Source of the DNA: UBA60 sp964587885
Lineage (GTDB): Archaea > Thermoplasmatota > Poseidoniia > Poseidoniales > Poseidoniaceae
Reading direction: 5' to 3'
Assembly: GCA_964587885.1 (NCBI GenBank)
Contig: CAZPME010000002.1
Coordinates: 62,001-126,000, forward strand
DNA: 64,000 nucleotides
This document shows, piece after piece, positions 15,855-24,400 of the stretch. Made by a program: the position numbers and the translations under genes. The notes beneath the pieces were generated by a model. The model was not told where the DNA came from and did no database searches. It worked only from the letters and a program-made list of their open reading frames with translations. How positions within the stretch are numbered: the first letter of the stretch is position 1; each line of letters opens with the position of its first letter.

Positions 15855-17216
15855 ATGATGAGCCACGTAGAAGCAGCACTGAAGATAGTAAAGCAGAGAG
15901 ACCCCAATCAACCTGAATTCCTACAAGCGGTCGAGGAGGTTCTCGAATCATTGGAATCGGTAATGGAAGCCCATCCGGAATTTGTCGAAGCAAATATCCT
16001 TGAGCGTATTGTAGAACCAGAGCGTTTGTTACAATTCCGTGTGCCTTGGACTGACGATGCTGGCATAGTCCATGTTAACCGTGGTTTCCGAATTCAATTC
16101 AACGGTGCCATAGGACCTTACAAAGGTGGTCTACGATTTCATCCAAGCGTGAACCTTTCAATTCTCAAGTTTCTAGCCTTCGAGCAGGTTTTCAAAAACA
16201 GCCTTACTGGTTTGCCGATGGGTGGAGGTAAAGGTGGTGCCGATTTCGACCCGAAGGGTAAGTCCGATGCTGAAGTAATGCGGTTTTGCCAATCATTCAT
16301 GCGAGAATTATGGCGCCACATCGGCCATAATACCGATGTCCCTGCCGGTGATATTGGAGTAGGTGGGCGAGAAATTGGCTACCTTTTTGGCCAATACAAG
16401 AAATTGAAGAATGAATTTACTGGTGTTCTTACCGGGAAAGGAATGTCTTGGGGTGGTTCATTAATTCGTCCTGAAGCAACTGGATATGGTTTAGTGTATT
16501 TTGCTCGAGAAATGTTGGCGACCAAAGGCGAGGATTTTGCTGGAAAAACTGTTGCTATTAGTGGAAGCGGAAATGTCGCGCAATATGCCTGTGAGAAAGT
16601 CCTCGATTTAGGTGGAAAGCCGTTGACGATGTCAGATAGTAGTGGATTTATCCACGACCCAGCAGGAATCGACCGAGAAAAATTGACCTGGATTATGGAT
16701 CTCAAGAATAACCGTCGAGGAAGAATCAGCGAATATGCTGACAATTTTGACGGAGCAATCTATACAGCGGCACAACCCGAGCCATCAGTCAATGGTTTGT
16801 GGTCGGTGAAAGTCGATGTCGCTCTTCCTTGTGCGACCCAGAATGAGTTGAATGGTGCCGAGGCTCAAGCCTTGGTCGCCAATGGAGTACAGGCGGTTGG
16901 CGAAGGTGCCAATATGCCTTGTACACCTGAAGCAGTCGAATGTTTCCAAAGCAATGGTGTGATGTTCGCACCTGGAAAAGCCAGCAATGCTGGTGGAGTG
17001 GCTACTTCTGGGCTGGAGATGAGTCAAAACTCGTTGCGTATGAACTGGACTCGTGAAGAGGTCGATTCCAAATTGGATGCAATTATGGTTAATATCCACA
17101 AAGCGGCATTTGATACAGCTAAAAAATATGGCCGAGAAGGTGATTATGTATTTGGAGCAAATGTCGCAGGCTTCCTCAAGATTGCTGATGCAATGCTTGC
17201 CCAAGGCGTAATCTAA
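15855..17216 (+). CDS. gdhA: Glutamate dehydrogenase, hexameric NADP-type
   Basis: 453 residues, full length for the roughly 450-residue bacterial/eukaryotic-type hexameric glutamate dehydrogenase. It interconverts glutamate and 2-oxoglutarate plus ammonia. The signature loop GPYKGGLRFHP (Lys90) and the catalytic-lysine motif LPMGGGKGG (Lys126) are intact, and a Rossmann motif AISGSGNVAQYA lies near residue 235. This long form differs from the roughly 415-residue archaeal type, suggesting a bacterial origin by transfer. Two adjacent ATGs (15855, 15858) are possible starts. A perfect palindrome sits immediately upstream. Cofactor preference cannot be settled by eye. Confidence 0.93.
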   Translation: MMSHVEAALKIVKQRDPNQPEFLQAVEEVLESLESVMEAHPEFVEANILERIVEPERLLQFRVPWTDDAGIVHVNRGFRIQFNGAIGPYKGGLRFHPSVNLSILKFLAFEQVFKNSLTGLPMGGGKGGADFDPKGKSDAEVMRFCQSFMRELWRHIGHNTDVPAGDIGVGGREIGYLFGQYKKLKNEFTGVLTGKGMSWGGSLIRPEATGYGLVYFAREMLATKGEDFAGKTVAISGSGNVAQYACEKVLDLGGKPLTMSDSSGFIHDPAGIDREKLTWIMDLKNNRRGRISEYADNFDGAIYTAAQPEPSVNGLWSVKVDVALPCATQNELNGAEAQALVANGVQAVGEGANMPCTPEAVECFQSNGVMFAPGKASNAGGVATSGLEMSQNSLRMNWTREEVDSKLDAIMVNIHKAAFDTAKKYGREGDYVFGANVAGFLKIADAMLAQGVI

Positions 17217-17281
17217 GAATAATCACTTATTCCGTGGTAATTTTGGCATAAATCTTGAATCTTGAAACTGAACAATCTCAG

Positions 17282-17290
17282 TATATTTAG
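17282..17290 (+). promoter_or_regulatory. TATA-like box for cold-shock gene
   Basis: TATATTTAG is centred about 45 bases before the cold-shock ATG at 17330, which would place transcription start near 17310 and leave a short leader without an obvious Shine-Dalgarno sequence. Confidence 0.45.
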
Positions 17291-17329
17291 CACACGGTTT
17301 CATAAACCAGTTGCATACAGCGGCGACTA

Positions 17330-17524
17330 ATGGCACAAGGCACAGTAAAATGGTTCAATCAAACAAAAGGCTACGGATTCATCGAGCGCGATGAGGGTGA
17401 CGACTTGTTTGTACACAAATCAGAAGTTGAAGGAACAATTCGAGATGGCGACAAAGTCGATTTCGAAATCGGTGAGGGTCCAAAAGGACCTAACGCTGTA
17501 AAAGTAAGCAAGATTGAAGAGTAA
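17330..17524 (+). CDS. Cold-shock protein (CspA family)
   Basis: 64 residues, the usual length for a single cold-shock domain. It binds single-stranded RNA/DNA and melts RNA structure. Both nucleic-acid motifs are visible: RNP1-like KGYGFIE (residues about 14-20) and RNP2-like DLFVHKS (about 26-32), and the protein begins with the standard GTVKWFN. CspA proteins are rare in Archaea outside mesophilic or cold marine lineages and were probably acquired from bacteria. It stands alone with its own TATA-like box. Downstream, CCTATAGG followed by GGTTTTT near 17543-17560 may be a terminator in the convergent gap. Confidence 0.93.
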   Translation: MAQGTVKWFNQTKGYGFIERDEGDDLFVHKSEVEGTIRDGDKVDFEIGEGPKGPNAVKVSKIEE

Positions 17525-17633
17525 ATCAAAGTTCTAATCAGCCTATAGGGTTGGTTTTTCGATTAAATCAATTGAACAACCTTAGCGTTCGCTAAATTAA
17601 TTCAAGCGCGTTGGCAAGAAACTACGTGCAGAT

Positions 17634-17873
17634 TCAAATTGCGGTCGGAGCGACATGCCCGTCTTCCTTATCATCGGGTTTGCGCACTCTTGACCAAACA
17701 CCACTCATCAATTCGTCATGGTGGTCGCCACAGTAGTGGAAGCGGCGATAGGCTTCTCGAAAGGAGTAGGCCTTCTTGCCGGTAGCGACTAGATAACCTT
17801 CGGGTGAGAGGCGGGAAGTGATTTCACCCTTACTGTCACAACCTGGAAAATCGCACTTGGTTGCTTCGCCCAT
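17634..17873 (-). CDS. Small Cys/His zinc-binding-like hypothetical protein
   Basis: 79 residues from the ATG at 17873, chosen over an upstream TTG because GAGGG sits just before it. A CDFPGC pair near the N-terminus and a YCGDHH group around residues 45-50 give a plausible four-ligand Cys/His zinc site. The intervening segment (ATGKKAYSFREAYRRFHYC) is basic and helical. The function is not recognised. It stands between the cold-shock gene (convergent) and the biotin carrier gene (same strand, 48 bases upstream), so it could be read with the carboxylase genes. Confidence 0.55.
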   Translation of the reverse strand: MGEATKCDFPGCDSKGEITSRLSPEGYLVATGKKAYSFREAYRRFHYCGDHHDELMSGVWSRVRKPDDKEDGHVAPTAI

Positions 17874-17921
17874 ACCATTCCCTCGCAATGACTACTATTG
17901 AAACTTAGTTTACAAATTCAC

Positions 17922-18332
17922 TCAATCCGCAGAATCATCTTCATTATTAGGCTCGATAAGAACCAAGGGAACATTCGCCTCAATGGATTGTCCCTCTTGG
18001 CAATGAATCTCTTTGATGACACCAGAAATCGGTGCGGTAATCTCGTTCTGCATTTTCATCGCTTCAAGAATTAATATCACTTGGCCTTCACTCACTGAAT
18101 CGCCAAGGCTTACATCAATGGTGACGATTTTACCCGGAATATTAGCCGAGATTTTCCCCGATTTTTTCTTACCACCTCCTCGGGCGGCACGCTTTGGTGC
18201 CACTTTTGGGGCATCGGGAATTTCGATATTGAAGGTCTTGCCTTCAATAGTAGCACTAAATGAATTACCGTCACGCTCAACTACGACTTCAAATTCATTT
18301 CCATCGACGATGACTTTACGAGTATCTCCCAT
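17922..18332 (-). CDS. Biotin carboxyl carrier protein of acyl-CoA carboxylase
   Basis: 136 residues from the ATG at 18332, which has a strong GGAGGTGA five bases upstream. The C-terminal half is a biotinyl domain with the biotinylation motif EAMKM, flanked by the usual GDSVSEGQ and APISGVI strands. The N-terminal half is a basic Ala/Gly/Lys-rich linker (APKRAARGGGKKKSGK). It carries carboxybiotin to the carboxyltransferase encoded just upstream (18637-20190). Biotin would be attached by the BirA domain of the fusion protein at 36672-38198. The biotin carboxylase subunit is not in this window. Confidence 0.9.
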   Translation of the reverse strand: MGDTRKVIVDGNEFEVVVERDGNSFSATIEGKTFNIEIPDAPKVAPKRAARGGGKKKSGKISANIPGKIVTIDVSLGDSVSEGQVILILEAMKMQNEITAPISGVIKEIHCQEGQSIEANVPLVLIEPNNEDDSAD

Positions 18333-18336
18333 CGTT

Positions 18337-18636
18337 TCACCTCCATGTGCTACGGCCACTGCGCATTGCTAATACTCCGCTTCGGCCATTGGCCATTTGC
18401 CGATGGTCATAGGACCATACGGGTCCGGATTGCCGTCCGATTTCACCAACCTGGTCTCCACCGGATTCAATGATGCTTAGAACGGCGGCGATTGCCGCCA
18501 TGCGCAGTAATTCATCATTGGCTGAAATTGCAATTCCGCCAAATTGTCCGATTTCATCTACCTCACCCTCTGCAGCAAACCTCTTGCCGCGTAGGCGAGC
18601 GGGTAGATTAGGACGAAATCGGCTCATGATGATCAC
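18337..18636 (-). CDS. Small acyl-CoA carboxylase-associated protein (epsilon-like)
   Basis: 99 residues (GTG at 18636; alternative ATG at 18627). It sits between the carboxyltransferase, whose stop abuts its start, and the biotin carrier gene. Residues about 40-62 form a hydrophobic alpha-helix (DELLRMAAIAAVLSIIESG) and the tail is Arg/Trp-containing (WSYDHRQMANGRSG). The size, position, single helix and Trp/Arg tail recall the epsilon subunits of actinobacterial acyl-CoA carboxylases, but no clear homology can be claimed. It probably stabilises or tethers the carboxyltransferase complex; this is inference from position. Confidence 0.6.
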   Translation of the reverse strand: MIIMSRFRPNLPARLRGKRFAAEGEVDEIGQFGGIAISANDELLRMAAIAAVLSIIESGGDQVGEIGRQSGPVWSYDHRQMANGRSGVLAMRSGRSTWR

Positions 18637-20190
18637 TCAAAGGGGGATGTTTCCATGTTTACGAGTTGGACGAGCCTCCTCCTTGTCTAACAACATAGAG
18701 AGGGCTTTACAGAGACGGTTTCGGGTCTCGCGCGGTGGGATGACATCATCGAGATATCCCAACGCAGCGGCTTTGTATGGGTTGGCAAAACTTTCGTTAA
18801 AGTCCTCAATTAAGCGAGAGCGTTCTTGGTCGGTATTACGGGCAGATTGAATACGGCGTCGGTGAATGATTTCCACCGCCCCTTCAGCACCCATTACAGC
18901 GAGTTCTGCACTCGGCCAAGCGACGTTATAATCTCCACGAATATGTTTTGAGCCCATAACATCGTAGGCGCCACCGTAGGCTTTGCGCAGAATAACGGTA
19001 AGTTTCGGAACGGTAGCCTCAGCATACGCGTAGAGTAATTTTGCCCCGTGGCGGATGATGCCACCGTGTTCTTGTTCGGTTCCGGGTAAGAATCCGGGTA
19101 CATCTTCTAGAGTGATGATGGGGATATTGAAAGAATCACAAAAGCGGACGAAACGAGCACCTTTGTCGCAGGCATCAATATCCAAGCATCCGGCAAGATG
19201 CTTAGGTTGGTTAGCTACTATTCCAACGGTGTTCCCATTCAAATGACCGAAGCCAATTACGAGATTTTGTGCGTAATGCTCTTGCACTTCAAGGAATCCA
19301 CCGTCGTCAAGTAATTCGCTGATGACGTCGTGAACATCATAGGGTTTGTTGGCATCGTTTGGAATAATTTCGTCGAGTTTATCGCAAGAACGTTCGTGGC
19401 TATCAGAGCACTTAGCCTTGGGTGGTTTTTCAAGATAATTTAGTGGCAGCAATTCATGTAAGCGGCGAGCAAGATGTATTGCTTCTTCATCATTCTCGGC
19501 AGTGAAGTGAGAAACTCCAGATTTACTTCCATGAGTCATCGCCCCCCCTAATTCCTCAAAGGAAACGACTTCGTTAGTGACGGTTTTGATGACTTCTGGG
19601 CCGGTGATAAACATGTGTGCGGTTTCATCAACCATGATGATGAAATCAGTAATCGCTGGAGAGTATACAGCGCCACCTGCACAGGGCCCCATAATTACGC
19701 TAATTTGAGGAATAACTCCACTGGCTCTGGTATTTCGAAAGAAAATCTCTGCGTATGAACCTAGACTTGCAACGCCCTCTTGGATACGTGCTCCACCACT
19801 ATCATTCATGCCGATTACAGGAACACCGGTTTTCATTGCCATATCGAGAACTTTGCAGATTTTTAAGCCGTGCATTTCCCCCAAACTGCCGCCATAGACG
19901 GTGAAATCTTGCGCGTAGCAATATACTGGGCGGCCTTCAATAGTGCCGTGTCCGGTTACAACTCCGTCGCCGGGGATAATGTTGCCTTCCATCCCGAAGT
20001 CAGTACAGCGGTGCTCGACCAGAGAATCAATCTCTTGAAATGAGCCCTCATCTAGTAAAACATCAAGCCGTTCACGGGCTGTTAATTTACCGCGATTGTG
20101 CTGCGCCTCAACCCGAGTTTGGCCACCACCTGCCTCGCTCTGCAGTTTTCGACGGCGCAAGTCGTCGAGCCTTTCCTTTGTCGTATCCAT
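18637..20190 (-). CDS. Propionyl-/methylmalonyl-CoA carboxyltransferase subunit
   Basis: 517 residues, full length for the PccB/MmdA family. It transfers CO2 from carboxybiotin to propionyl-CoA (or the reverse in decarboxylases). Typical blocks are visible: the N-terminal TARERLDVLLDEGSFQE, the oxyanion-hole segments MNDSGGARIQEGV and GPCAGGAVYSPAI, and the C-terminal DVPGFLPGTEQEHGGIIRHG with AYGGAYDVM. Together with the downstream small subunit and biotin carrier, and with the divergent mutase genes, the substrate is most probably propionyl-CoA. It is transcribed away from the mutase genes; the shared gap holds a strong palindrome. Confidence 0.92.
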   Translation of the reverse strand: MDTTKERLDDLRRRKLQSEAGGGQTRVEAQHNRGKLTARERLDVLLDEGSFQEIDSLVEHRCTDFGMEGNIIPGDGVVTGHGTIEGRPVYCYAQDFTVYGGSLGEMHGLKICKVLDMAMKTGVPVIGMNDSGGARIQEGVASLGSYAEIFFRNTRASGVIPQISVIMGPCAGGAVYSPAITDFIIMVDETAHMFITGPEVIKTVTNEVVSFEELGGAMTHGSKSGVSHFTAENDEEAIHLARRLHELLPLNYLEKPPKAKCSDSHERSCDKLDEIIPNDANKPYDVHDVISELLDDGGFLEVQEHYAQNLVIGFGHLNGNTVGIVANQPKHLAGCLDIDACDKGARFVRFCDSFNIPIITLEDVPGFLPGTEQEHGGIIRHGAKLLYAYAEATVPKLTVILRKAYGGAYDVMGSKHIRGDYNVAWPSAELAVMGAEGAVEIIHRRRIQSARNTDQERSRLIEDFNESFANPYKAAALGYLDDVIPPRETRNRLCKALSMLLDKEEARPTRKHGNIPL

Positions 20191-20288
20191 ATCGACCTAA
20201 AACGTCCTGTGGTATCTCGCCCTTATTGCTTGTGCAAACAACGGTTGCAGGATTTTTCGGAAAAACCGTTCGACATTGGCAAATTGTC

Positions 20289-20307
20289 CCGCCCCCTTCG
20301 GGGGCGG
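20289..20307. promoter_or_regulatory. GC palindrome in divergent propionyl-CoA/mutase promoter region
   Basis: CCGCCCCC-TTC-GGGGGCGG lies between the divergent carboxyltransferase (start 20190) and mutase-subunit (start 20344) genes, 36 bases before the latter. It is well placed to act on both directions, either as an operator or as an RNA hairpin. Confidence 0.4.
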
Positions 20308-20343
20308 CGGTGTCTTGAAATGCTGACCCTATATCCTAAGGCC

Positions 20344-20799
20344 ATGAGCACGACTTTGCGCATAGTCATCGCAAAACCCGGTCTTGACGGTCATGACCGT
20401 GGGGCTATGGTTGTGGCAAGGGCATTGCGAGATGCGGGGCATGAGGTGATTTACACGGGATTGCGCCGCACTCCTGCCCAAATAGTCCGAATTGTTTTGG
20501 ATGAAGATGCCACCTATCTTGGATTATCGTCACTGTCTGGAGCTCATGCTCATCTTTTCCCCAAGACCTGTGAATTATTATCAGCAGCAGGCCTTAATGA
20601 CGTCGTCGTCTTTGGCGGAGGTATTATTCCGGAAACTGATCATGAGCAACTGTATGCAAGCGGAGTGCGGGCATTATTTGGGCCTGGAACACCATCCTCT
20701 GAAATTCAGTCTTTCCTCACCACTGCTGCTAGCCGTATCAAAGCCGGTGAAGCAATCGGTTGTGGTGGTAATAGCAAATGGAATTGGACGGAGGAATGA
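20344..20799 (+). CDS. Methylmalonyl-CoA mutase, B12-binding small subunit
   Basis: 151 residues from the ATG at 20344; the reading frame extends upstream but the conserved domain starts here. The cobalamin base-off motif DxHxxG is present as Asp15-His17-Gly20 (PGLDGHDRG), followed by the flavodoxin-like GLSSLSGAH and VVFGGGIIP segments. This is the separate C-terminal domain form (McmA2) of methylmalonyl-CoA mutase found in archaea, which pairs with a catalytic large subunit encoded elsewhere. It forms the next step after propionyl-CoA carboxylase. Its stop is one base from the next ATG. Confidence 0.93.
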   Translation: MSTTLRIVIAKPGLDGHDRGAMVVARALRDAGHEVIYTGLRRTPAQIVRIVLDEDATYLGLSSLSGAHAHLFPKTCELLSAAGLNDVVVFGGGIIPETDHEQLYASGVRALFGPGTPSSEIQSFLTTAASRIKAGEAIGCGGNSKWNWTEE

Positions 20800-20800
20800 G

Positions 20801-21691
20801 ATGACTCCGGCCGCGACCTTAACCGCGGCAATCGCTGGTGAAAGGCGCGCTTTGGCTCGTAGTTTATCTCTATTTGAGAATGGCGAATTGACCAATTCTA
20901 AACTGATGGCGATTATTGAATCACAAGGCGAAACTCTTGATTCTACTGTATTGGGGATTACTGGTGCCCCAGGGGTTGGAAAGTCCTGCCTCATCAACCG
21001 AGTTGTACAATCTTGGTCGGAGCAAGGGCATCGCGTTGCTGTAATTGCAGTTGACCCTACTTCCCCCATTACGGGTGGCGCTCTACTTGGAGACCGTATT
21101 CGAATGTCTAATGCCGATAGTGAGGACAATGTCTTTTTCCGTTCAATCGCAACTCGGAAGCATGGTGGTAGTGTGCCTTCTGTAGTCAGAGGAATGCTTG
21201 AGATTCTTGCCGCATGTGGGTGGAGCCGATGCATCGTTGAAACAGTTGGCGCAGGCCAAGGAGAAATCCGCGTTGCAGCAGTGGCCGACCGTATCGTTTT
21301 GGTCGAAGCACCCCATCGTGGCGATAGTGTACAAGCCGAGAAAGCCGGATTGATTGAATTAGCCGACTTAATTGTAATCAACAAATCCGATTTGGACGGG
21401 GCAATAAAGACAGCCGACGAAATACGTCATGCACTTGAAGCCGCGTCAATTCCTACCCCGCCAATACTGCTAGCAAGCGCGACAACTGGCGATGGTGTTG
21501 AAGCATTAATAGAATCTATAGACTCACTCAAAGTGAGCGATTTTGCTGCCCGGACGAGAGCCCGTGAATCAATGCGGGCAGCATGGGATATGTGTTTGCT
21601 AAATTCGCCAAATTTCGAAGAACAAATCGATAATATCGTGGCCGGAAATACTACGATTGATGAAGCAATTGAAAAGTTAAGAGATGATTAA
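20801..21691 (+). CDS. meaB: MeaB/ArgK-family GTPase, mutase chaperone
   Basis: 296 residues from the ATG at 20801, directly after the mutase-subunit stop (GAGGAATGAGATG). G3E-family GTPase: Walker A at residues 54-62 (TGAPGVGKS), AVDPTSP switch region, ETVGAGQGE, and the guanine-specificity motif NKSD. MeaB proteins guard and reload adenosylcobalamin on methylmalonyl-CoA mutase; the contiguous mutase B12 subunit makes this role likely. An out-of-frame upstream extension is not supported. The next gene starts immediately after its TAA. Confidence 0.93.
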   Translation: MTPAATLTAAIAGERRALARSLSLFENGELTNSKLMAIIESQGETLDSTVLGITGAPGVGKSCLINRVVQSWSEQGHRVAVIAVDPTSPITGGALLGDRIRMSNADSEDNVFFRSIATRKHGGSVPSVVRGMLEILAACGWSRCIVETVGAGQGEIRVAAVADRIVLVEAPHRGDSVQAEKAGLIELADLIVINKSDLDGAIKTADEIRHALEAASIPTPPILLASATTGDGVEALIESIDSLKVSDFAARTRARESMRAAWDMCLLNSPNFEEQIDNIVAGNTTIDEAIEKLRDD

Positions 21692-22327
21692 ATGAGTGAA
21701 CAAGTTGAGTTGACTAACCCTGTAGAATTGAGCGTTGGTGGAGTAGGGGGGCATCTATTTCGCCGCTTATTCCATCTGTCGATGGCGGTATTACCGATTG
21801 GATACTACATTTACGGCGAGCAAATTGGTGAGGCTGTATCGTTAAGCCGAGATAAAATTGTATCAGTATTGGTCTTGACAATAATTCTAGTCGAAGCGAT
21901 ACGTCTCAAACTCGGACTCACTGTTTTCGGCCAACGAGAATATGAATCCCGGCAAGTTAGTGCACTGGCATGGGGAGCTTTATCGATAGGATTGTGTGTA
22001 TTAATCGCGCCAAAGGCTGGGAATTGGGATGCCGCATATGGAATGCCGCTAATCATGTGCTTGGTATTTGGTGATCCTGCAATGGGTGAGGCAAGAAGGA
22101 TGGGAGCTGATAGCAAAATGGCTTTCTATGTCGGATGCGCAACCTGCTTTCTCGTTTGGATGGGTGCGTGGTATTTCCTCTCCACTCCGCTTTGGTTGGC
22201 ACTTTTATTTGCCCCACTTTGTGCGGTTGCAGAGACTCCAAGGCTGAGATATATCGATGATAATGCAACCATGATACTAATCCCACTAGCCGCAGCCATT
22301 GTATTGTATCCATTCACCGGACTTTAG
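21692..22327 (+). CDS. Dolichol-kinase/CTP-transferase-like membrane protein
   Basis: 211 residues with about six transmembrane helices. Motifs of the SEC59/DGK1-type CTP-dependent lipid kinases and related cytidylyltransferases are visible: RRLFHLSM (residues about 24-31), VFGDPAMGEARR (about 125-136) and ETPRLRYIDDNATMILIP near the C-terminus, matching the family pattern of an N-terminal R-x-x-H, a central GD-x-A, and a C-terminal E followed by DN. It would phosphorylate a polyprenol or transfer CMP to a lipid alcohol in the membrane. It follows meaB with no gap, though no functional link to the mutase is evident. Confidence 0.65.
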   Translation: MSEQVELTNPVELSVGGVGGHLFRRLFHLSMAVLPIGYYIYGEQIGEAVSLSRDKIVSVLVLTIILVEAIRLKLGLTVFGQREYESRQVSALAWGALSIGLCVLIAPKAGNWDAAYGMPLIMCLVFGDPAMGEARRMGADSKMAFYVGCATCFLVWMGAWYFLSTPLWLALLFAPLCAVAETPRLRYIDDNATMILIPLAAAIVLYPFTGL

Positions 22328-22385
22328 GTCAATCTTTGACCGCCATGTTGAAGTGATGTATTCTATCCCATAAAGGGTGAGAGCC

Positions 22386-22496
22386 ATGTCCGATACCGAG
22401 TCAACTGACGATTTGAGCCAAGGATTCTATCTCGCATCTTTTCTAATCGCCTTTGGGGCGCTGATGGTAACAATGTTTGTTTTTCCACTGTGGTAG
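22386..22496 (+). CDS. 36-residue single-span membrane microprotein
   Basis: A short frame with ATG at 22386, preceded by GGGTGAG at suitable distance, encodes a 36-residue peptide: an acidic Ser/Thr/Asp N-terminus (MSDTESTDDLSQ) and one hydrophobic helix (FYLASFLIAFGALMVTMFVF), ending LW. It lies in the 285-base gap between the dolichol-kinase-like gene and asnB; the remaining 116 bases before asnB hold nothing I can support. A CCCATAAAGGG hairpin-like sequence is just upstream. Conservation would be needed to confirm it. Confidence 0.45.
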   Translation: MSDTESTDDLSQGFYLASFLIAFGALMVTMFVFPLW

Positions 22497-22612
22497 GGGA
22501 AAGAAACGGTCGAAAAGGATTTTTCAGTGGCTGTAGTAAGTCTCAATTCAAACCATACTCAATCAGCTGGTTAATGCAATGCTTGATGAGAGGGTGATGC
22601 ACCGCATAACAT

Positions 22613-24400
22613 GTGTGTGGTATTGGCGGAATGCTGGGTCAGCCGGATGCTTCAGTTCTTAAGGGCATGAACCGGCTACAAGCGCATCGTGGACCTGACG
22701 GTCATGGTATCTTCATCGACGACAACTGCGGCTTGGCCCATACCCGATTATCAATTGTCGACTTGGCTGGTTCTGAACAACCAATTTACTCAGATAATTC
22801 CACTGTTGTCGTTGCTAACGGAGAGATTTACAATTACCTAGAATTGCGAGCAGGATTAAAAAATTATCAGTGGAAAACCTCTGGTGATAGTGAAGTAATA
22901 TTAGCATTACACGCTAGTTCTAACAAGTTAGTCGGGGATAATCCTGCTTTACGGCATCGCAATTGGGTCAGCCAATTAGATGGAATGTTTGCTTTTGCAT
23001 TGTGGGATAGCAAAGAGCGTGAATTGGTATTGGCGCGCGATGCCGTTGGAATCAAGCCCCTAGTGCGCACCCTAATAGATGGAAAACTATTGTTTAGTTC
23101 AGAAGTAAAAGCATTAAGAGCACACGAAGAACATGTGCCCAGAATTGACAATCTTGCTTTAGCGGCACGTCTTGCGTGGGAATATCCACTTGATGGAACC
23201 ACCCTATTAGATGGAGTAGTACAAGTACGGGCTGGTACAATTGAGACGTGGACCCTTGACAGTATGGGAAATGCTATTCAAACCGGCTATTGCAGTTTTT
23301 CCAGACAAGTAGTATTGCCGGCAGAATCATGGTCACCAATTGGCGGGGCTGAAGAATTACTGGAATCATTTGTCACTGATGTCAGTGACCGCTTGATGTC
23401 AGATGTCCCACTTGGAATAGTATTGTCGGGCGGACTAGACAGTAGTTTAGTGGCAGCAGTTGCTGAAGAGGCGGCAGTACGGGCAAGCCAGCCGGTGCCA
23501 GAATGTTGGACGGTAGCAGAATCCGAAGATAACCCCGATTGGATTGCGGCTGAATTGGTGGCTAATTCTCTTGACTTAAAGCATCATAAACATATTCTCG
23601 ATCCGGATTTATTCCATTCCCGCTTACCGGATTTGTCCTGGCATGGAGAAGATCTCGATGTTTCAGTATTATTCTTTCAACCCCTATTTTCAAAAATGGC
23701 GCAAACAGTAAAGGTTGGTTTATGTGGTCAAGGTGCTGATGAGTTGCACGCTGGATACCCGCGCTACCGCAATTTGGCTGAGCACGCAAAAGTAGTCGAA
23801 TCTCGATTGGCTCAAATTGAACACCCTGAGGCTCAGCCACTCTTGACAGGTAAGTTGCCAGTTGGCGATGAATGGTGGCAAGCCGACCACCGAGCAAATT
23901 GTCATACTGATAATCTCGCTGAATTGCTGCAGTTTGAAATGGAGCATGGCCAATTGAGTAATTTCCAATTGCGCCTTGTTGACCGACACAGTATGGCGCA
24001 TGGCCTTGAAGTTCGAGTTCCCTTCTTAGGCCAAAAACACCGACTCCTCTCCAATTCATTGCCTCTAGAATGGCGTTTACCTAAGGGGGCAATAATGGGT
24101 CAAGAAAAAGCAGCATTACGTTGCGCTGCAGATCTTACGGGGTTGCCAAAAGAAATTATTCACCGTCCCAAATTACCCGCTGGTACCGCAACTTCACCGA
24201 CCTTAATCCGCCAACTCCTCGATGAGTTGGAGCCACGCGCTAAGCAGATAGCAAAGAATTTCCAAGGCTTTGAAAAGGTTCTCGCTCGACAGCCAGATAT
24301 GGCACTTGGACTTGGACTCTTTCAAGCCATTCATATCCAAGATGGAGGTAGGGCTAAACCTAATCGTCAATTGGTAGACTTATTGGATGAGGTATTGTGA
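22613..24400 (+). CDS. asnB: Asparagine synthase, glutamine-hydrolysing
   Basis: 595 residues beginning at GTG 22613, which places Cys directly after the initiator as required for the N-terminal nucleophile glutaminase (MCGIGGML). Glutaminase residues RLSIVDL, NGEIYNY and SGDSEVILAL are present. The C-terminal synthetase half has the pyrophosphate loop LSGGLDSSLVAA near residue 270. It amidates aspartate (or another carboxylate) using glutamine and ATP. The stop overlaps the next ATG (TGATG), so AsnB and GshA are translationally coupled. Because of this coupling the true acceptor might not be free aspartate. Confidence 0.9.
   Translation: MCGIGGMLGQPDASVLKGMNRLQAHRGPDGHGIFIDDNCGLAHTRLSIVDLAGSEQPIYSDNSTVVVANGEIYNYLELRAGLKNYQWKTSGDSEVILALHASSNKLVGDNPALRHRNWVSQLDGMFAFALWDSKERELVLARDAVGIKPLVRTLIDGKLLFSSEVKALRAHEEHVPRIDNLALAARLAWEYPLDGTTLLDGVVQVRAGTIETWTLDSMGNAIQTGYCSFSRQVVLPAESWSPIGGAEELLESFVTDVSDRLMSDVPLGIVLSGGLDSSLVAAVAEEAAVRASQPVPECWTVAESEDNPDWIAAELVANSLDLKHHKHILDPDLFHSRLPDLSWHGEDLDVSVLFFQPLFSKMAQTVKVGLCGQGADELHAGYPRYRNLAEHAKVVESRLAQIEHPEAQPLLTGKLPVGDEWWQADHRANCHTDNLAELLQFEMEHGQLSNFQLRLVDRHSMAHGLEVRVPFLGQKHRLLSNSLPLEWRLPKGAIMGQEKAALRCAADLTGLPKEIIHRPKLPAGTATSPTLIRQLLDELEPRAKQIAKNFQGFEKVLARQPDMALGLGLFQAIHIQDGGRAKPNRQLVDLLDEVL

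Noticed and set aside
15728..15916. Short plus-strand frame overlapping the gdhA start
   Set aside because: It contains the palindrome and runs into the conserved gdhA N-terminus in another frame; no support.
20098..20343. N-terminal extension of the mutase small subunit
   Set aside because: It overlaps the start of the divergent carboxyltransferase gene and the palindrome; the B12 domain begins at 20344.
20674..21384. 236-codon minus-strand frame opposite meaB
   Set aside because: The plus strand has an unmistakable GTPase with all motifs; the antisense frame has no domain.
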